In this document: positions 44,924 to 54,192 of the stretch, in pieces | Layout of the letters: the number at the start of each line of letters is the position of its first letter | Position numbering within the stretch: the stretch's first letter is position 1 | Origin: Rhizobium bangladeshense | GTDB taxonomy: Bacteria > Pseudomonadota > Alphaproteobacteria > Rhizobiales > Rhizobiaceae | Assembly (NCBI RefSeq): GCF_001662075.1 | Contig: NZ_LYPL01000005.1 | Span: forward strand, 62,001-126,000 | Direction: 5' to 3' | DNA: 64,000 bases | Position numbers and translations under genes: made by a program | The notes under the pieces: generated by a model | Seen by the model: only the letters and a program-made list of their open reading frames with translations | Told to the model about the DNA's origin: nothing | The model's database searches: none

Positions 44924-44967
44924 CTGAAGCGCGTCGCGATCCTTCAGGTTCGCTCCTCGCGCTTCAG
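44924..44967. other. Inverted repeat between cytochrome oxidase and pntAA
   Basis: CTGAAGCGCG (44924-44933) and CGCGCTTCAG (44958-44967) are exact 10-bp inverted arms with a 24-base loop, followed by a T-rich stretch (44969-44978). It could be a terminator for the small oxidase gene or a leader structure for pnt. Confidence 0.45.
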
Positions 44968-45088
44968 GTCTTCATTTTCTCGCACGTCGTTATCGCAGAA
45001 CCGCCGTTCAGTTTTGCGCGACATGCGTAGGTGCTTGGCCCGCGCAGGGAGGCCTGCGGCGGTCTGGCTGACCCGGAGGAGGGGGCAG

Positions 45089-46237
45089 TTGGGCAATATC
45101 GTTTTCATTGCAAGGGAAATTGCCGGTGAGGAGACGCGGGTCGCGGCCTCCGCCGAAACCGTGAAGAAAATGAAGAGTTTCGGCTTCGACGTCATCGTTG
45201 AAGCCGGCGCCGGGGCGGCGTCACGTATTCCGGACGGAGAGTTCGAGGCGGCCGGCGCCAGGATCGGCAGTTTTGCCGACGCCGGCTCCGCCGACGTGGT
45301 GCTGAAGGTCCGCCGCCCGAACGAACAGGAAATCTCATCCTATAAAAGCGGCGCCGCGGTGATCGCCATCATGGATCCCTACGGCAATGACGAAGCGATT
45401 GCGGCTCTGGCCAGTGCCGGGCTTTCGGCTTTCGCGATGGAACTGATGCCGCGCATCACCCGCGCCCAATCGATGGACGTGCTGTCATCCCAGGCCAATC
45501 TCGCCGGTTACCAGGCCGTCATCGAGGCGGCGGCGGTCTATGACCGCGCCATGCCGATGATGATGACGGCGGCCGGCACCGTGCCGGCCGCCAAGGTCTT
45601 CGTCATGGGAGCCGGCGTCGCCGGCCTCCAGGCGATCGCCACCGCGCGCCGTCTCGGCGCGGCGGTTTCGGCCACCGACGTCCGCCCGGCCGCCAAGGAG
45701 CAGGTCGCCTCGCTCGGCGCCAAGTTCATTGCCGTCGAGGACGACGAGTTCAAGGCGGCGGAAACAGCCGGCGGCTATGCCAAGGAAATGTCAGCCGACT
45801 ATCAGCGCAAGCAGGCCGCACTCGTGGCCGAACATATTGCCAAGCAAGATATCGTCATCACCACCGCGCTGATCCCCGGCCGCGCCGCGCCGCGGCTGGT
45901 TTCACGCGCCATGCTCGCCTCGATGAAGCCGGGCGCCGTTGCCGTCGACCTCGCGGTCGAGCGCGGCGGCAATATCGAGGGCGTCGTCGCCGGCGAGGTC
46001 GCCGATGTCGACGGTGTCAAGGTGATCGGTTTTGCCAATATGCCGGGCCGGGTTGCGGCCAGCGCCTCGGCGCTCTACGCCAAGAACCTCGTCACCTTCC
46101 TCGAGACCATGGTCAACAAGGAAACCGGCAGCGTCGTCGTCAACCTCGACGACGAGCTGGTCAAGGCGACGATGCTGACCTTTGCCGGCGACGTGGTTCA
46201 TCCCGCCTTCGGCGGCGCGAAGAAGGGGGACAACTGA
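45089..46237 (+). CDS. pntAA: Proton-translocating NAD(P) transhydrogenase, subunit alpha part 1
   Basis: This 382-residue cytoplasmic dI subunit binds NAD(H). The transhydrogenase uses the proton gradient to drive hydride transfer from NADH to NADP+. Features are the alanine-dehydrogenase-like fold, the mobile-loop region [20 protein letters not shown] and the NAD motif [20 protein letters not shown] (about 171-190). The start is TTG 45089 ([15 protein letters not shown]), with a purine-rich GGAGGAGGGGG site just upstream; the open frame to 45014 is not family-like. Its TGA shares one base with the ATG of pntAB. Confidence 0.95.
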   Translation: MGNIVFIAREIAGEETRVAASAETVKKMKSFGFDVIVEAGAGAASRIPDGEFEAAGARIGSFADAGSADVVLKVRRPNEQEISSYKSGAAVIAIMDPYGNDEAIAALASAGLSAFAMELMPRITRAQSMDVLSSQANLAGYQAVIEAAAVYDRAMPMMMTAAGTVPAAKVFVMGAGVAGLQAIATARRLGAAVSATDVRPAAKEQVASLGAKFIAVEDDEFKAAETAGGYAKEMSADYQRKQAALVAEHIAKQDIVITTALIPGRAAPRLVSRAMLASMKPGAVAVDLAVERGGNIEGVVAGEVADVDGVKVIGFANMPGRVAASASALYAKNLVTFLETMVNKETGSVVVNLDDELVKATMLTFAGDVVHPAFGGAKKGDN

Positions 46238-46635
46238 TGGCCAGTGAAGCAATGGACAGAGCGCTGGAACAGCTCGACCAGGCGGTGACCGCCGTGATCG
46301 CGGCGGCGGCCCAGGCGCCGGAAGCGGCCAGTGCCGCGACCGGCGGGGCCATCGATCCCTTCGTCTTTCAATTCGCGATCTTCGTCTTGTCGATCTTCGT
46401 CGGTTATTACGTCGTGTGGTCGGTAACGCCGGCCCTGCATACGCCGCTGATGGCCGTCACCAATGCGATCTCCTCGGTCATCGTTGTCGGCGCGCTGCTG
46501 GCGGTCGGCATCTCGACGAGCGGGCTTGCGACCGGCTTCGGCTTCGTCGCCCTTGTGCTCGTTTCGGTCAACATCTTCGGCGGCTTCCTCGTCACGCAGC
46601 GGATGCTGTCGATGTACCGCAAGAAGGACCGGTGA
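46237..46635 (+). CDS. pntAB: NAD(P) transhydrogenase, subunit alpha part 2
   Basis: A 132-residue membrane subunit (part of dII) with about three to four TM helices after a 40-residue Ala/Gln-rich leader. The motif [20 protein letters not shown] and the helix pair from 68 to 118 match PntAB. It overlaps pntAA by one base and lies seven bases before pntB. Splitting of alpha into two genes is the usual alphaproteobacterial arrangement, as in Rhodospirillum rubrum. Confidence 0.93.
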   Translation: MASEAMDRALEQLDQAVTAVIAAAAQAPEAASAATGGAIDPFVFQFAIFVLSIFVGYYVVWSVTPALHTPLMAVTNAISSVIVVGALLAVGISTSGLATGFGFVALVLVSVNIFGGFLVTQRMLSMYRKKDR

Positions 46636-46642
46636 GCGACCG

Positions 46643-48037
46643 ATGACCAATATCGCAGCCTTCCTCTACCTCGTCTCCGGCGTTCTGTTCATTCTGGCGC
46701 TGCGGGGTCTCTCGCATCCGGCCACCAGCCGCAAGGGCAATCTCTACGGCATGGTCGGCATGGGGATCGCCATCCTGACGACGCTGGTGCTGGCGACGCC
46801 CAATTTCGGCGGCTTTGTGCTGATCATCCTTGGGCTTGCCATCGGCGGCAGCGTCGGCGCCTATGTCGCCCGCACCATCGCCATGACCTCGATGCCGCAG
46901 CTCGTCGCCGGCTTCCATTCGCTGGTCGGACTTGCGGCCGTGCTGGTCGCGGCTTCGGCGCTCTATACGCCGGCCTCGTTCGGCATCGGCGAGATCGGTC
47001 ATATCCACACCGAGGCGCGTGTCGAGATGGCGCTCGGCGTGGCGATCGGGGCGCTCACCTTCACCGGCTCGATCATCGCCTTCCTGAAGCTCGACGGACG
47101 CATGTCCGGCAAGCCGATCCTGCTGCCCTACCGGCACGTGATCAATGCGGCCCTGCTGGCGCTGATCATTCTGTTCATCATCGGGCTTGCCGTCACCGAA
47201 AGCCATTTCGACTTCTGGGCCGTCGTGGCGCTGTCGCTGGCGCTCGGAGTTCTCTTGATCGTGCCGATCGGCGGCGCCGATATGCCCGTCGTCGTCTCGA
47301 TGCTGAATTCCTATTCGGGCTGGGCCGCGGCCGGCATCGGCTTCACGCTCGGCAATCTGGCGCTGATCATCACCGGCGCGCTCGTCGGTTCCTCCGGCGC
47401 GATCCTATCCTACATCATGTGCAAGGGCATGAATCGTTCCTTCGTCTCCGTCATCCTCGGCGGTTTCGGCGGAGAGGCGGCGGCCAGCGGCCCCGATACC
47501 TCGGACCGGACGGTCAAGCTCGGCTCGGCCGAGGACGCGGCGTATCTGATGGCCAATGCCTCGAAGGTCCTCATCGTGCCGGGATACGGCATGGCGGTTG
47601 CCCAGGCCCAGCATGCCTTGCGTGAACTCGCCGACAATCTCAAGAAGAACGGCGTCGAAGTGAAATATGCCATTCATCCGGTTGCCGGCCGCATGCCCGG
47701 CCACATGAATGTGCTGCTCGCCGAAGCGAATGTTCCCTATGACGAGGTCTTCGAGCTCGAGGACATTAATTCGGAATTCGCCCAGGCCGATGTCGCCTAT
47801 GTCATCGGCGCCAACGACGTCACCAATCCGGCCGCGCGCGACGATAAGACCTCGCCGATCTACGGCATGCCGATCCTCGACGTCGACCGGGCGAAGACCT
47901 GCCTCTTCGTCAAGCGCTCGCTCGGCTCCGGTTATGCCGGCATCGACAATACGCTGTTCTACAAGGACGGCACGATGATGCTGCTCGGCGATGCGAAGAA
48001 AATGACCGAGGATATCAACAAGGCGATTTCGCATTGA
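46643..48037 (+). CDS. pntB: NAD(P) transhydrogenase, subunit beta
   Basis: A 464-residue protein. The N-terminal dII part has about eight to nine TM helices (1-260). The C-terminal dIII domain (about 285-464) binds NADP(H), with VLIVPGYGMAVAQAQHALRE near 310-329 and VIGANDVTNPAARDD later. Start ATG 46643 gives the normal N terminus (MTNIAAFLYLVSGVLFILAL). It is the last gene of the pnt operon; there is no obvious terminator before the convergent DUF992 gene. Confidence 0.95.
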   Translation: MTNIAAFLYLVSGVLFILALRGLSHPATSRKGNLYGMVGMGIAILTTLVLATPNFGGFVLIILGLAIGGSVGAYVARTIAMTSMPQLVAGFHSLVGLAAVLVAASALYTPASFGIGEIGHIHTEARVEMALGVAIGALTFTGSIIAFLKLDGRMSGKPILLPYRHVINAALLALIILFIIGLAVTESHFDFWAVVALSLALGVLLIVPIGGADMPVVVSMLNSYSGWAAAGIGFTLGNLALIITGALVGSSGAILSYIMCKGMNRSFVSVILGGFGGEAAASGPDTSDRTVKLGSAEDAAYLMANASKVLIVPGYGMAVAQAQHALRELADNLKKNGVEVKYAIHPVAGRMPGHMNVLLAEANVPYDEVFELEDINSEFAQADVAYVIGANDVTNPAARDDKTSPIYGMPILDVDRAKTCLFVKRSLGSGYAGIDNTLFYKDGTMMLLGDAKKMTEDINKAISH

Positions 48038-48158
48038 TCGAGTGAAATGCAGTTGCCCTCAAGCAGGTCGCATCAAATTAGATTCATGCAATCCGCCTTA
48101 GCCTTTTGTTTTTATGGCATGTCGTAGTCCTGGAAGTGTGCGGCGGGGGCTGGATTTC

Positions 48159-48641
48159 TTATGTCTCGCCCGGCACCAGCGTCATCTTCTCGACCCCGAT
48201 CGCCAAATTCAGTCCTTCTTGAGCCTGGACGTTCAACGGCTGCAGCATGAACGCTTTGTTGGTGCCGCCGGCGATCACCTTAGCGCCGGCGCCCGCCCCG
48301 AGGCTCGCATCCGCCCCGATGCCATAATATTCACCGGCCAAAGCGTATTGCGGCATATCCGTGCCGGTTTTCGCTAGCACCTGCCAGATCATCACGCTCT
48401 TGCCGGTCTGGCCGATATCGAGGCCGAACTTCTCGATCTTGCCGGCATAGACCGCCTTGGCGCCGCCGGATGCCGGCGTATAGGTGCAGATCAGGTTCTT
48501 CTGCGACGTGATGATCAGACCCTGGCCGCCATCCGATCCGCAGACCAGGCGGCCAAGCGTGACATAGTTTTCCGCGCCCGCCGGGCTTGCCCAGACTGCG
48601 GCCGTTAGAGCCGCGGCTGCGATGATGGTTTGCTTGAACAT
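48159..48641 (-). CDS. DUF992 periplasmic protein under an EcfG-type promoter
   Basis: A 160-residue exported protein of the DUF992 family. The signal peptide is MFKQTIIAAAALTAAVWASP, cut near AGAEN. The mature part is a compact Gly-rich domain (VTLGRLVCGSDGGQGLIITS and WQVLAKTGTDMPQYALAGEY) with two Cys that could pair. Function is unknown; such genes are common and highly conserved in Rhizobiales. AAGGAG precedes the ATG. A GGAAC-N16-CGTT promoter 31 bases upstream points to the general stress sigma factor EcfG. Confidence 0.82.
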   Translation of the reverse strand: MFKQTIIAAAALTAAVWASPAGAENYVTLGRLVCGSDGGQGLIITSQKNLICTYTPASGGAKAVYAGKIEKFGLDIGQTGKSVMIWQVLAKTGTDMPQYALAGEYYGIGADASLGAGAGAKVIAGGTNKAFMLQPLNVQAQEGLNLAIGVEKMTLVPGET

Positions 48642-48671
48642 GGTCTTTCTCCTTGGGAACGACCTGTTCGA

Positions 48672-48696
48672 AACGGGTGCAGGTGGCGATTGTTCC
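48672..48696 (-). promoter_or_regulatory. EcfG (general stress response) promoter of the DUF992 gene
   Basis: On the minus strand, GGAAC (48692-48696), 16 bases, then CGTT (48672-48675). This is the alphaproteobacterial EcfG consensus GGAAC-N16/17-CGTT. The -10 part ends 30 bases before ATG 48641. I compared the other gene starts in the window and found no second match. Confidence 0.72.
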
Positions 48697-48790
48697 GGGA
48701 GGCTGAAGCACGCCGCATCAAACGTGATTCATGGAATGCGCTCTGGCGCTTTGATTTCCAGGAACCCCCGCGCCCTCCGGGCTACATGGG

Positions 48791-50446
48791 TCAGTCCCGT
48801 TCCAGTGCGGCGCGCTGCGCGGTCAACACCCATAACAGGCCTTCGGGCAGGAAATCGATCTCGACTGTACCGCGGAAGGCGGCGGCGGCATGGGCCTTGA
48901 TAACGGTCGTACCGAAGCCTGTGCGTGAGGGCTCTATCACCGGTGGGCCGCCACGCTCCTCCCAGGTGAAGCGGAGCAGTGCATCCGGCTTGTCTTCCTC
49001 CCGGACATCGCGCCATTCGAAGCGGACACGGCCCTGCGGAACGGAAAGCGCGCCGTATTTCACCGAATTGGTGGCCAGCTCATGCAGCGCCAGACCGAGA
49101 TTCTGTACCGCATCCGGCTTCAGGACGAAATCCTCACCTGTGATTTCGATCTGTTCGCGCGATTGCGGGAAGGCCTGCAGATGGATATCTACGACCCGCC
49201 GCAGCGACACGCCTCCCCATTGCTCGCTGGTCAGGAGCTCGATCGAACGCACCAGCCCCTCAAGTCGGTCGGCGACAGCGGCCTGGAAGGTCTCGACGCT
49301 GTCGGCCTGCTTGGCGAGCTGGCGCATCATTGCCTGGGCAAGCGTCAGAAGATTTTTCGTGCGGTGGACGAGCTCGTGCATGACGAAACGCAGCCGGTCC
49401 TCGGTCTGGCTGCGGTCGAAGGAGGCATTCGACAGGGCGATCGCCACCTGGTTCGCCTCGATGACGCTGGTCTCGACCGGCGAGACAATGTGGCCGTCGC
49501 CCATCCGCTTTGCCATTTCGGCGATATCGCGGATGGTGGTGCGCACCTGTCTCGCGACGGCATAGGCGGCGAGCACCGCGACCAGCACAAGCGCCACGCC
49601 GCCGATGATGAGGAAGCGCCAGGTGCTGAGGATCGAGGCCTGCGTTACCGGTCCCCAGATCACTGTTTTCCATGACCAGCCGGGAATTTGAGCATAACCG
49701 AGAAGCATGTGAGGCAGGATCGTCTTGTCTTCGAAGACACCCCGGGAGAAACCAAGCGCCGGGAGGATGCGCGGATCGAAGGGCGTGCCGGGTTCCAGGG
49801 CGGCGGGGCCGGCGGCAACGACGACGTGACCGCTTTGATCGATGACGGCGGCCGACCAGCCGGCAGCGAGGCCCTGAGTCGTCACCAGCCTGCCGAGATC
49901 GTTGGCATCCTGCGTGATGATGAGGGCTGCGACCGGATCATCCGCTGCCCGCGGGAGGGTGACGATATAGACCCAATCACCGCTGGTTCTGCCGCGAAAC
50001 ACATCGGAAGCCTCGATGCGACCGGATTTCATGGCGGCATCGAGGGAGGCCATGTTTGCCATCTCTCCGAGAGGCGTGCCGAAAGGCCGGCGTGTATTCA
50101 GCAGTTGGCGGCCGGTGCGGTCGACGGCAAGCACGTAAAGCGAATTATTGCGCAGAGCCGTTTCCGTACGCTCGTGGAAGGAGGCGAGATCGCCGTTTTC
50201 AAGTTCCGGCGAACTCGACAGCAGCCGCAGCGTCGTCGCCATGTCCTGAAGCTGGCGGTCGATGATGCGCGAAAGGGCCAGCGCGTCCTGCACCGTCTCG
50301 CGCTTCAGGGCCGAACGCTGGTTGTCCTCCAGCTGCAGCAGAAGCAGCGTCACGAAGGCGAAAATCGGCAGCGCGATCGCCACCGCCATGGCAATGAGAT
50401 AGGTGCCGATCGAAGCCTTTGGGAAGAACAGCGCAACGATCTTCAT
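48791..50446 (-). CDS. HWE-family sensor histidine kinase with periplasmic sensor
   Basis: A 551-residue membrane kinase. Two TM helices (about 14-36 and 277-299) flank a Cache-like periplasmic sensor domain (about 40-275), then HAMP-like sequence (about 300-350) and the HWE kinase core. The phospho-acceptor His361 is in HELVHRTKNLL, the N-box is LALHELATNSVKYGAL (about 453-468) and the WEE of the family is at 495-497. ATG 50446 gives the expected short cytoplasmic start. No response regulator is adjacent. HWE kinases often feed the PhyR stress pathway, which fits loosely with the EcfG promoter on the gene just downstream. Confidence 0.9.
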   Translation of the reverse strand: MKIVALFFPKASIGTYLIAMAVAIALPIFAFVTLLLLQLEDNQRSALKRETVQDALALSRIIDRQLQDMATTLRLLSSSPELENGDLASFHERTETALRNNSLYVLAVDRTGRQLLNTRRPFGTPLGEMANMASLDAAMKSGRIEASDVFRGRTSGDWVYIVTLPRAADDPVAALIITQDANDLGRLVTTQGLAAGWSAAVIDQSGHVVVAAGPAALEPGTPFDPRILPALGFSRGVFEDKTILPHMLLGYAQIPGWSWKTVIWGPVTQASILSTWRFLIIGGVALVLVAVLAAYAVARQVRTTIRDIAEMAKRMGDGHIVSPVETSVIEANQVAIALSNASFDRSQTEDRLRFVMHELVHRTKNLLTLAQAMMRQLAKQADSVETFQAAVADRLEGLVRSIELLTSEQWGGVSLRRVVDIHLQAFPQSREQIEITGEDFVLKPDAVQNLGLALHELATNSVKYGALSVPQGRVRFEWRDVREEDKPDALLRFTWEERGGPPVIEPSRTGFGTTVIKAHAAAAFRGTVEIDFLPEGLLWVLTAQRAALERD

Positions 50447-50925
50447 TGAATGCGCCACGCCGCCTGCGCCATCGCACAATCAATCGAGTCCCATCGAGCG
50501 AAGGAAAAAATCACCGGGCACAATATATGGCCGCATCCCTTGCGTCGTTCGGACGATGCGCGGCGCTGGGGCGGGCGCTGCCCGCAACAGTTTTCGCTCG
50601 CGGTCAGGAACGCAAAGATCCGTATCTCTCGCAAAACGCCCTCAATACGTTTTTTCCAACGCCCGATAGCGGGCTATCGAAGCAGCGACATGTTAGGGGG
50701 AGCAGGAGCGGGTTGCAACATCGTATGACATGCCATCGAAGACGACGGATGTTTTTTCCGCCTCTCTTTTCAAGGCGATGCGGCTGCCTTCATGACAGCG
50801 CCGACGTCATCGGCGGTCGCTGCACGCGCATCGGGCCGGTCACAGACAAGGCGGCTCCGCCGGAAATTTCTCGCAACAGAAAGGAATTGGAGCATCCGAT
50901 GGTCCGGCCGCCCCAATGCACATCC
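50447..50925. other. 479-base stretch without a convincing gene
   Basis: Between the HWE kinase start and the TPR gene's 3' end (both minus) I see only short open frames with no family features. The HWE promoter should be here on the minus strand. No terminator or known RNA motif was recognised. Confidence 0.5.
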
Positions 50926-51795
50926 TTAGCCGGCTGGGGCGACGCCAACGCGAGCAAGGCCGTCACGAGCCGGCTGGTATTTCGGATCGAGGCCGATCGC
51001 ATGGCGATAGGAGCGGGCGGCCTTGGCCTTGTCGCCGCGGCGTTCGTAGACGAGTGCCTGGTTGGCCCAGGATTCGGCGATGTTGCCGTTGAGCTCGATC
51101 GCATGGTTGAAATCGGCAAAGGCGTTGTCGTCGTCGTTCAGCGCGATATAGGAAATGCCGCGGCCGTTATAGGGCTCGGGCGAGTTCGGCGCGAGCGAGA
51201 TCGCTTTCGAGAAATCGTCGATCGCCTTGTCCTGCTGATTGCGCTTCTGATAGATCAGGCCGCGATTGTGATAGGCGCGGCCATCGGTGGTGCCGAGTTG
51301 GATCGCCCGGTCGAAATCGTTGAACGCCTGGTCGTCCTGGCCGGCCATGCGATAGACATTGCCGCGACCGATATAGGCGACGTCATAGCTCGGGTTGATC
51401 TGCAGCGCGGCGTTATAGTCGGCGATCGCCTGGGCTTGCTGACCCATGTTGCGATAGACGAGGGCGCGGTTGGCATAGGCCTGGAAGAAGCGTGGATTGA
51501 TCTGCAGCGCCGTGTTGAAATCGTTCAGTGCCGGACGGAATTGGCCGCCGCGGCCGTAAGCGGAGCCGCGGACATTATAGCCTTCGGGATCCCGGGGGTT
51601 GGCGTTGATAACCGCCGTCAGCGACGCGATGTTCTCTTCCGAACCCTGTGCCTTGTCGATGCGGATCACGGCGTCCGTGGTATTGGTCGTTTCGCAGCCG
51701 GCAAGGCCGAACAGGGCGGCCAACGCCATAGCGGGGAGCAATGCGGTTTTCTGCAAGCGCCAGGCGCGGGACGGATTGAAGGTGGTAACAGCCAT
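50926..51795 (-). CDS. TPR-repeat lipoprotein
   Basis: A 289-residue protein with a lipoprotein signal (hydrophobic core then LAGC, Cys near residue 33), so it is anchored in the membrane facing the periplasm. About seven tetratricopeptide repeats follow from about 50 to 285 (for example FFQAYANRALVYRNMGQQAQ, VAYIGRGNVYRMAGQDDQAF, SWANQALVYERRGDKAKAA). This is the NlpI-like type of adaptor that holds cell-wall or envelope enzymes. ATG 51795 was chosen because it gives a proper signal; the upstream in-frame start adds 33 non-signal residues. rpsU lies upstream on the same strand, with a terminator between. Confidence 0.88.
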   Translation of the reverse strand: MAVTTFNPSRAWRLQKTALLPAMALAALFGLAGCETTNTTDAVIRIDKAQGSEENIASLTAVINANPRDPEGYNVRGSAYGRGGQFRPALNDFNTALQINPRFFQAYANRALVYRNMGQQAQAIADYNAALQINPSYDVAYIGRGNVYRMAGQDDQAFNDFDRAIQLGTTDGRAYHNRGLIYQKRNQQDKAIDDFSKAISLAPNSPEPYNGRGISYIALNDDDNAFADFNHAIELNGNIAESWANQALVYERRGDKAKAARSYRHAIGLDPKYQPARDGLARVGVAPAG

Positions 51796-51902
51796 TCGGG
51801 CTCGCTTTCCCCATGCGGCATATCCGATATTGGGATATGCGATCTTCAGCGGCAAACTAAAAAGGCGGCGGCGAACCAATCGCCCCCGCCACAATGCATC
51901 TG

Positions 51903-51922
51903 AAAACGTCGAAAAAACGACG
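51903..51922 (-). terminator. Small terminator after rpsU
   Basis: On the minus strand, CGTCG-TTTTTT-CGACG then TTTT. The stem has only 5 bp but has a good T-tail, seven bases beyond the rpsU stop. Confidence 0.45.
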
Positions 51923-51929
51923 GCAACGC

Positions 51930-52142
51930 TTAGCGTGCGACCAGGCCTTCGCGCTGGGCGCGCTTGCGGGCCAGCTTGCGAACGCGGCGAACAGCCTCGG
52001 CCTTTTCGCGGGCGCGCTTCTGCGACGGCTTCTCGTAGTAGTCGCGCATCTTCATTTCGCGGAAAATGCCTTCGCGCTGCATCTTCTTCTTGAGAGCGCG
52101 GAGAGCCTGATCGACATTGTTATCGCGGACAAGTACCTGCAC
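51930..52142 (-). CDS. rpsU: 30S ribosomal protein S21
   Basis: S21 is a small basic protein of the 30S subunit near the anti-Shine-Dalgarno sequence. The 70 residues read [20 protein letters not shown] followed by a Lys/Arg-rich tail ([20 protein letters not shown]) that is standard for alphaproteobacteria. The start is GTG 52142; AAAGGAA lies about nine bases upstream. Another in-frame GTG three codons earlier is too near that site. Confidence 0.96.
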   Translation of the reverse strand: MQVLVRDNNVDQALRALKKKMQREGIFREMKMRDYYEKPSQKRAREKAEAVRRVRKLARKRAQREGLVAR

Positions 52143-52298
52143 GAGAATCACGTTCCTTTGGTTTGGTTGATGCCTGAGGCGGCGCAGCGCCAGGGGCAAA
52201 AAAATAACGTTCGCGCGGCCGCAGCCTTGCGATTGGTGATGCGGGATAGCAGATCGGGTCGGGGAAGTCCAGACGGATATGGGAGGCAGGCGGAAAAA

Positions 52299-53909
52299 TC
52301 ACACCGGCCCGGTATCCTGTCTCGATCGCGCCGACTCCGGCAGGGCTTCATCCAGAGCTGCAATCGCCTCCTTGAGCGCCGTCCTGATCCGAAGTCGGTC
52401 GGCAGGCTCGACCCGGCTCATATCCAGATGCAGGTCGAGGCCGGTGAGATGTTCGCTCAGAACGCGGCTCTTATGATCCGCGCCTAGCGTCAGCCCGTCC
52501 ACAGCATAGGGCACGATCTCGCGCTGTATGCCCTTCATCGTGATCGGCGGCAGCGGATGGGCATCGACGATCTCGTTGACCAGCGCATAGGTTTCGTAGC
52601 TGATGACGATTTCTCCGCCCTGGGCGATCGATTGCAGGCGGGCTGCGAGATTGGCCTCCGCGCCGATGATCGTATAGTCCATGCGGTCGCTGCTGCCGAA
52701 ATTACCGACATTGCAATAGCCGCTGTTGATCCCCATGCGCACGACGAAAGGCTCTTCGGTGCCGTTTCTGCGCCATCTGTCCTTCAGTTCGCCGAGGCGG
52801 CGCTGCATATCTACGGCCATGCGCAGGCAGGCTTTCGCATCCTCCTCCGGGCCCTTCGTTTCCGGATCGCCGAAGAAGACCAGCATGGCGTCGCCGATGA
52901 ACTTGTCCACCGTGCCGCCATGCGCCAGGGCAATGTTTGACATCTCGGTCAGATATTCGTTGAGCATCTCCGTCAGCGCTTCCGGCTGCAGCCGCTCGGT
53001 GGTCGCGGTGAAATCCTTGATGTCGGAGAAGAAGATCGTCAGGCGCTTGCGCTCGGTATGGACGACCACGTCCTTCTGCCCGCTGAAAATGCTCTTGTAG
53101 ATCTGCGGCGAGAGGTAGCGTGAAATCTTCAGCGAGACGCTGGCGAGGAATTCGTTGGCCGCTTCCAGATCCTGGTTGGCGTTATGGATCGCGCGCGCCT
53201 GCTGGCGCTGCAGGAGAATGAAGCTGAGGCCGATGATGGCGACAAACAGAAAGTAGCAGAGCAGGTATTTGAAGGCGAAGACGTTGCTGGCATAGGGCTG
53301 CCGGATGATCACTTCCTGGATGCCGCGCACATCGCCCACCTTCCAGTCTGTCTTCGGGCTTTCCGGGTGGCTGTTGTGGCAGGCAACGCATGCCTGGCCC
53401 ATGACGACAGGTGTGATGAACCGCAGGGTATCGGTCAGTCCGACACGGGTGAGGTCGTTCAGCGTCTGCTGCGGATTGGCGCGCAGCGCCGCGAGCGCAT
53501 GTCTTTCGAAGTCGTCGAGCTCGTGGGATGCTCGGCTCTTGAACGGCAGATCGGAGACGAAACGATAGGTGATGTTGGCCTGCTGTTCCTTGATGACGTC
53601 GCCGAGCTCCAGCGAAAGTGTTGCAGGCAGTGGGATGGCGCCTGGAATATTGGCGTAGTTGTGGGAGACGACCGTGCCGGCGGTCGCACCGCTGGCATGC
53701 GCAGCCAAAACGCGTCCGACGACGTTTGCCGAATAATAGGAGCGAATGCTCGATATCAGCGAACTCATGTCACGCGCCTGTCGCCGCAAGGTATTCCCCG
53801 AGAGATCGCTGATGTCGAGCCAGACGGCAAGCGGCAGGCCGGCCAACATGGCCAGCACCACGGCGATCAGCCAATAGCCGCTTCGGCGCGCGGCGGATTC
53901 GGAAATCAC
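52299..53909 (-). CDS. Membrane adenylate/guanylate cyclase with periplasmic heme-c (DUF3365-like) sensor
   Basis: A 536-residue class III nucleotide cyclase. TM1 (about 12-31) and TM2 (about 213-233) flank a periplasmic domain of the DUF3365/Tll0287 type. It contains CVACH (174-178), a c-type heme-binding CxxCH, followed by NSHPESPKTDWKVGDVRG. After a linker helix, the cyclase domain (about 285-470) has metal Asp296 (FFSDIKDF) and Asp340 (KFIGDAM). The start is GTG 53909 because it places TM1 at the N terminus; the longer open frame overlaps the divergent cyclase. It probably senses redox state or a gas ligand and makes cAMP (or cGMP). Confidence 0.9.
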   Translation of the reverse strand: MISESAARRSGYWLIAVVLAMLAGLPLAVWLDISDLSGNTLRRQARDMSSLISSIRSYYSANVVGRVLAAHASGATAGTVVSHNYANIPGAIPLPATLSLELGDVIKEQQANITYRFVSDLPFKSRASHELDDFERHALAALRANPQQTLNDLTRVGLTDTLRFITPVVMGQACVACHNSHPESPKTDWKVGDVRGIQEVIIRQPYASNVFAFKYLLCYFLFVAIIGLSFILLQRQQARAIHNANQDLEAANEFLASVSLKISRYLSPQIYKSIFSGQKDVVVHTERKRLTIFFSDIKDFTATTERLQPEALTEMLNEYLTEMSNIALAHGGTVDKFIGDAMLVFFGDPETKGPEEDAKACLRMAVDMQRRLGELKDRWRRNGTEEPFVVRMGINSGYCNVGNFGSSDRMDYTIIGAEANLAARLQSIAQGGEIVISYETYALVNEIVDAHPLPPITMKGIQREIVPYAVDGLTLGADHKSRVLSEHLTGLDLHLDMSRVEPADRLRIRTALKEAIAALDEALPESARSRQDTGPV

Positions 53910-54192
53910 GGCGACCTTACCCTTCTCTTGAAAAAGCGTGCGATTTGCGATTGCTACAAGAACATTTCGCGGGGTGCCCGGCAAGGTCGGAGCCTTGTCA
54001 TCCCAGCAAAAGCCTGGCCAAAATCGGAGCCGTGGGCGCTTCTTATCGGTTGACTGGAAAGACGAAGGGCAAGAGGTCGAAAACGGAGCGTCCAGGACGC
54101 ATGCGCGAATGGCATTCGGGCCGAAAGCGGCGTAGCCTGTCTGCCGGCAGACGCGGGCCGCTCCGTCGGCCGCGGGAGGGACAGCCGGTGAG

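Noticed and set aside
50450-50728. Possible 92-codon gene on the plus strand between the HWE kinase and TPR genes
   Set aside because: No ribosome site, no recognisable domain and composition like non-coding DNA.
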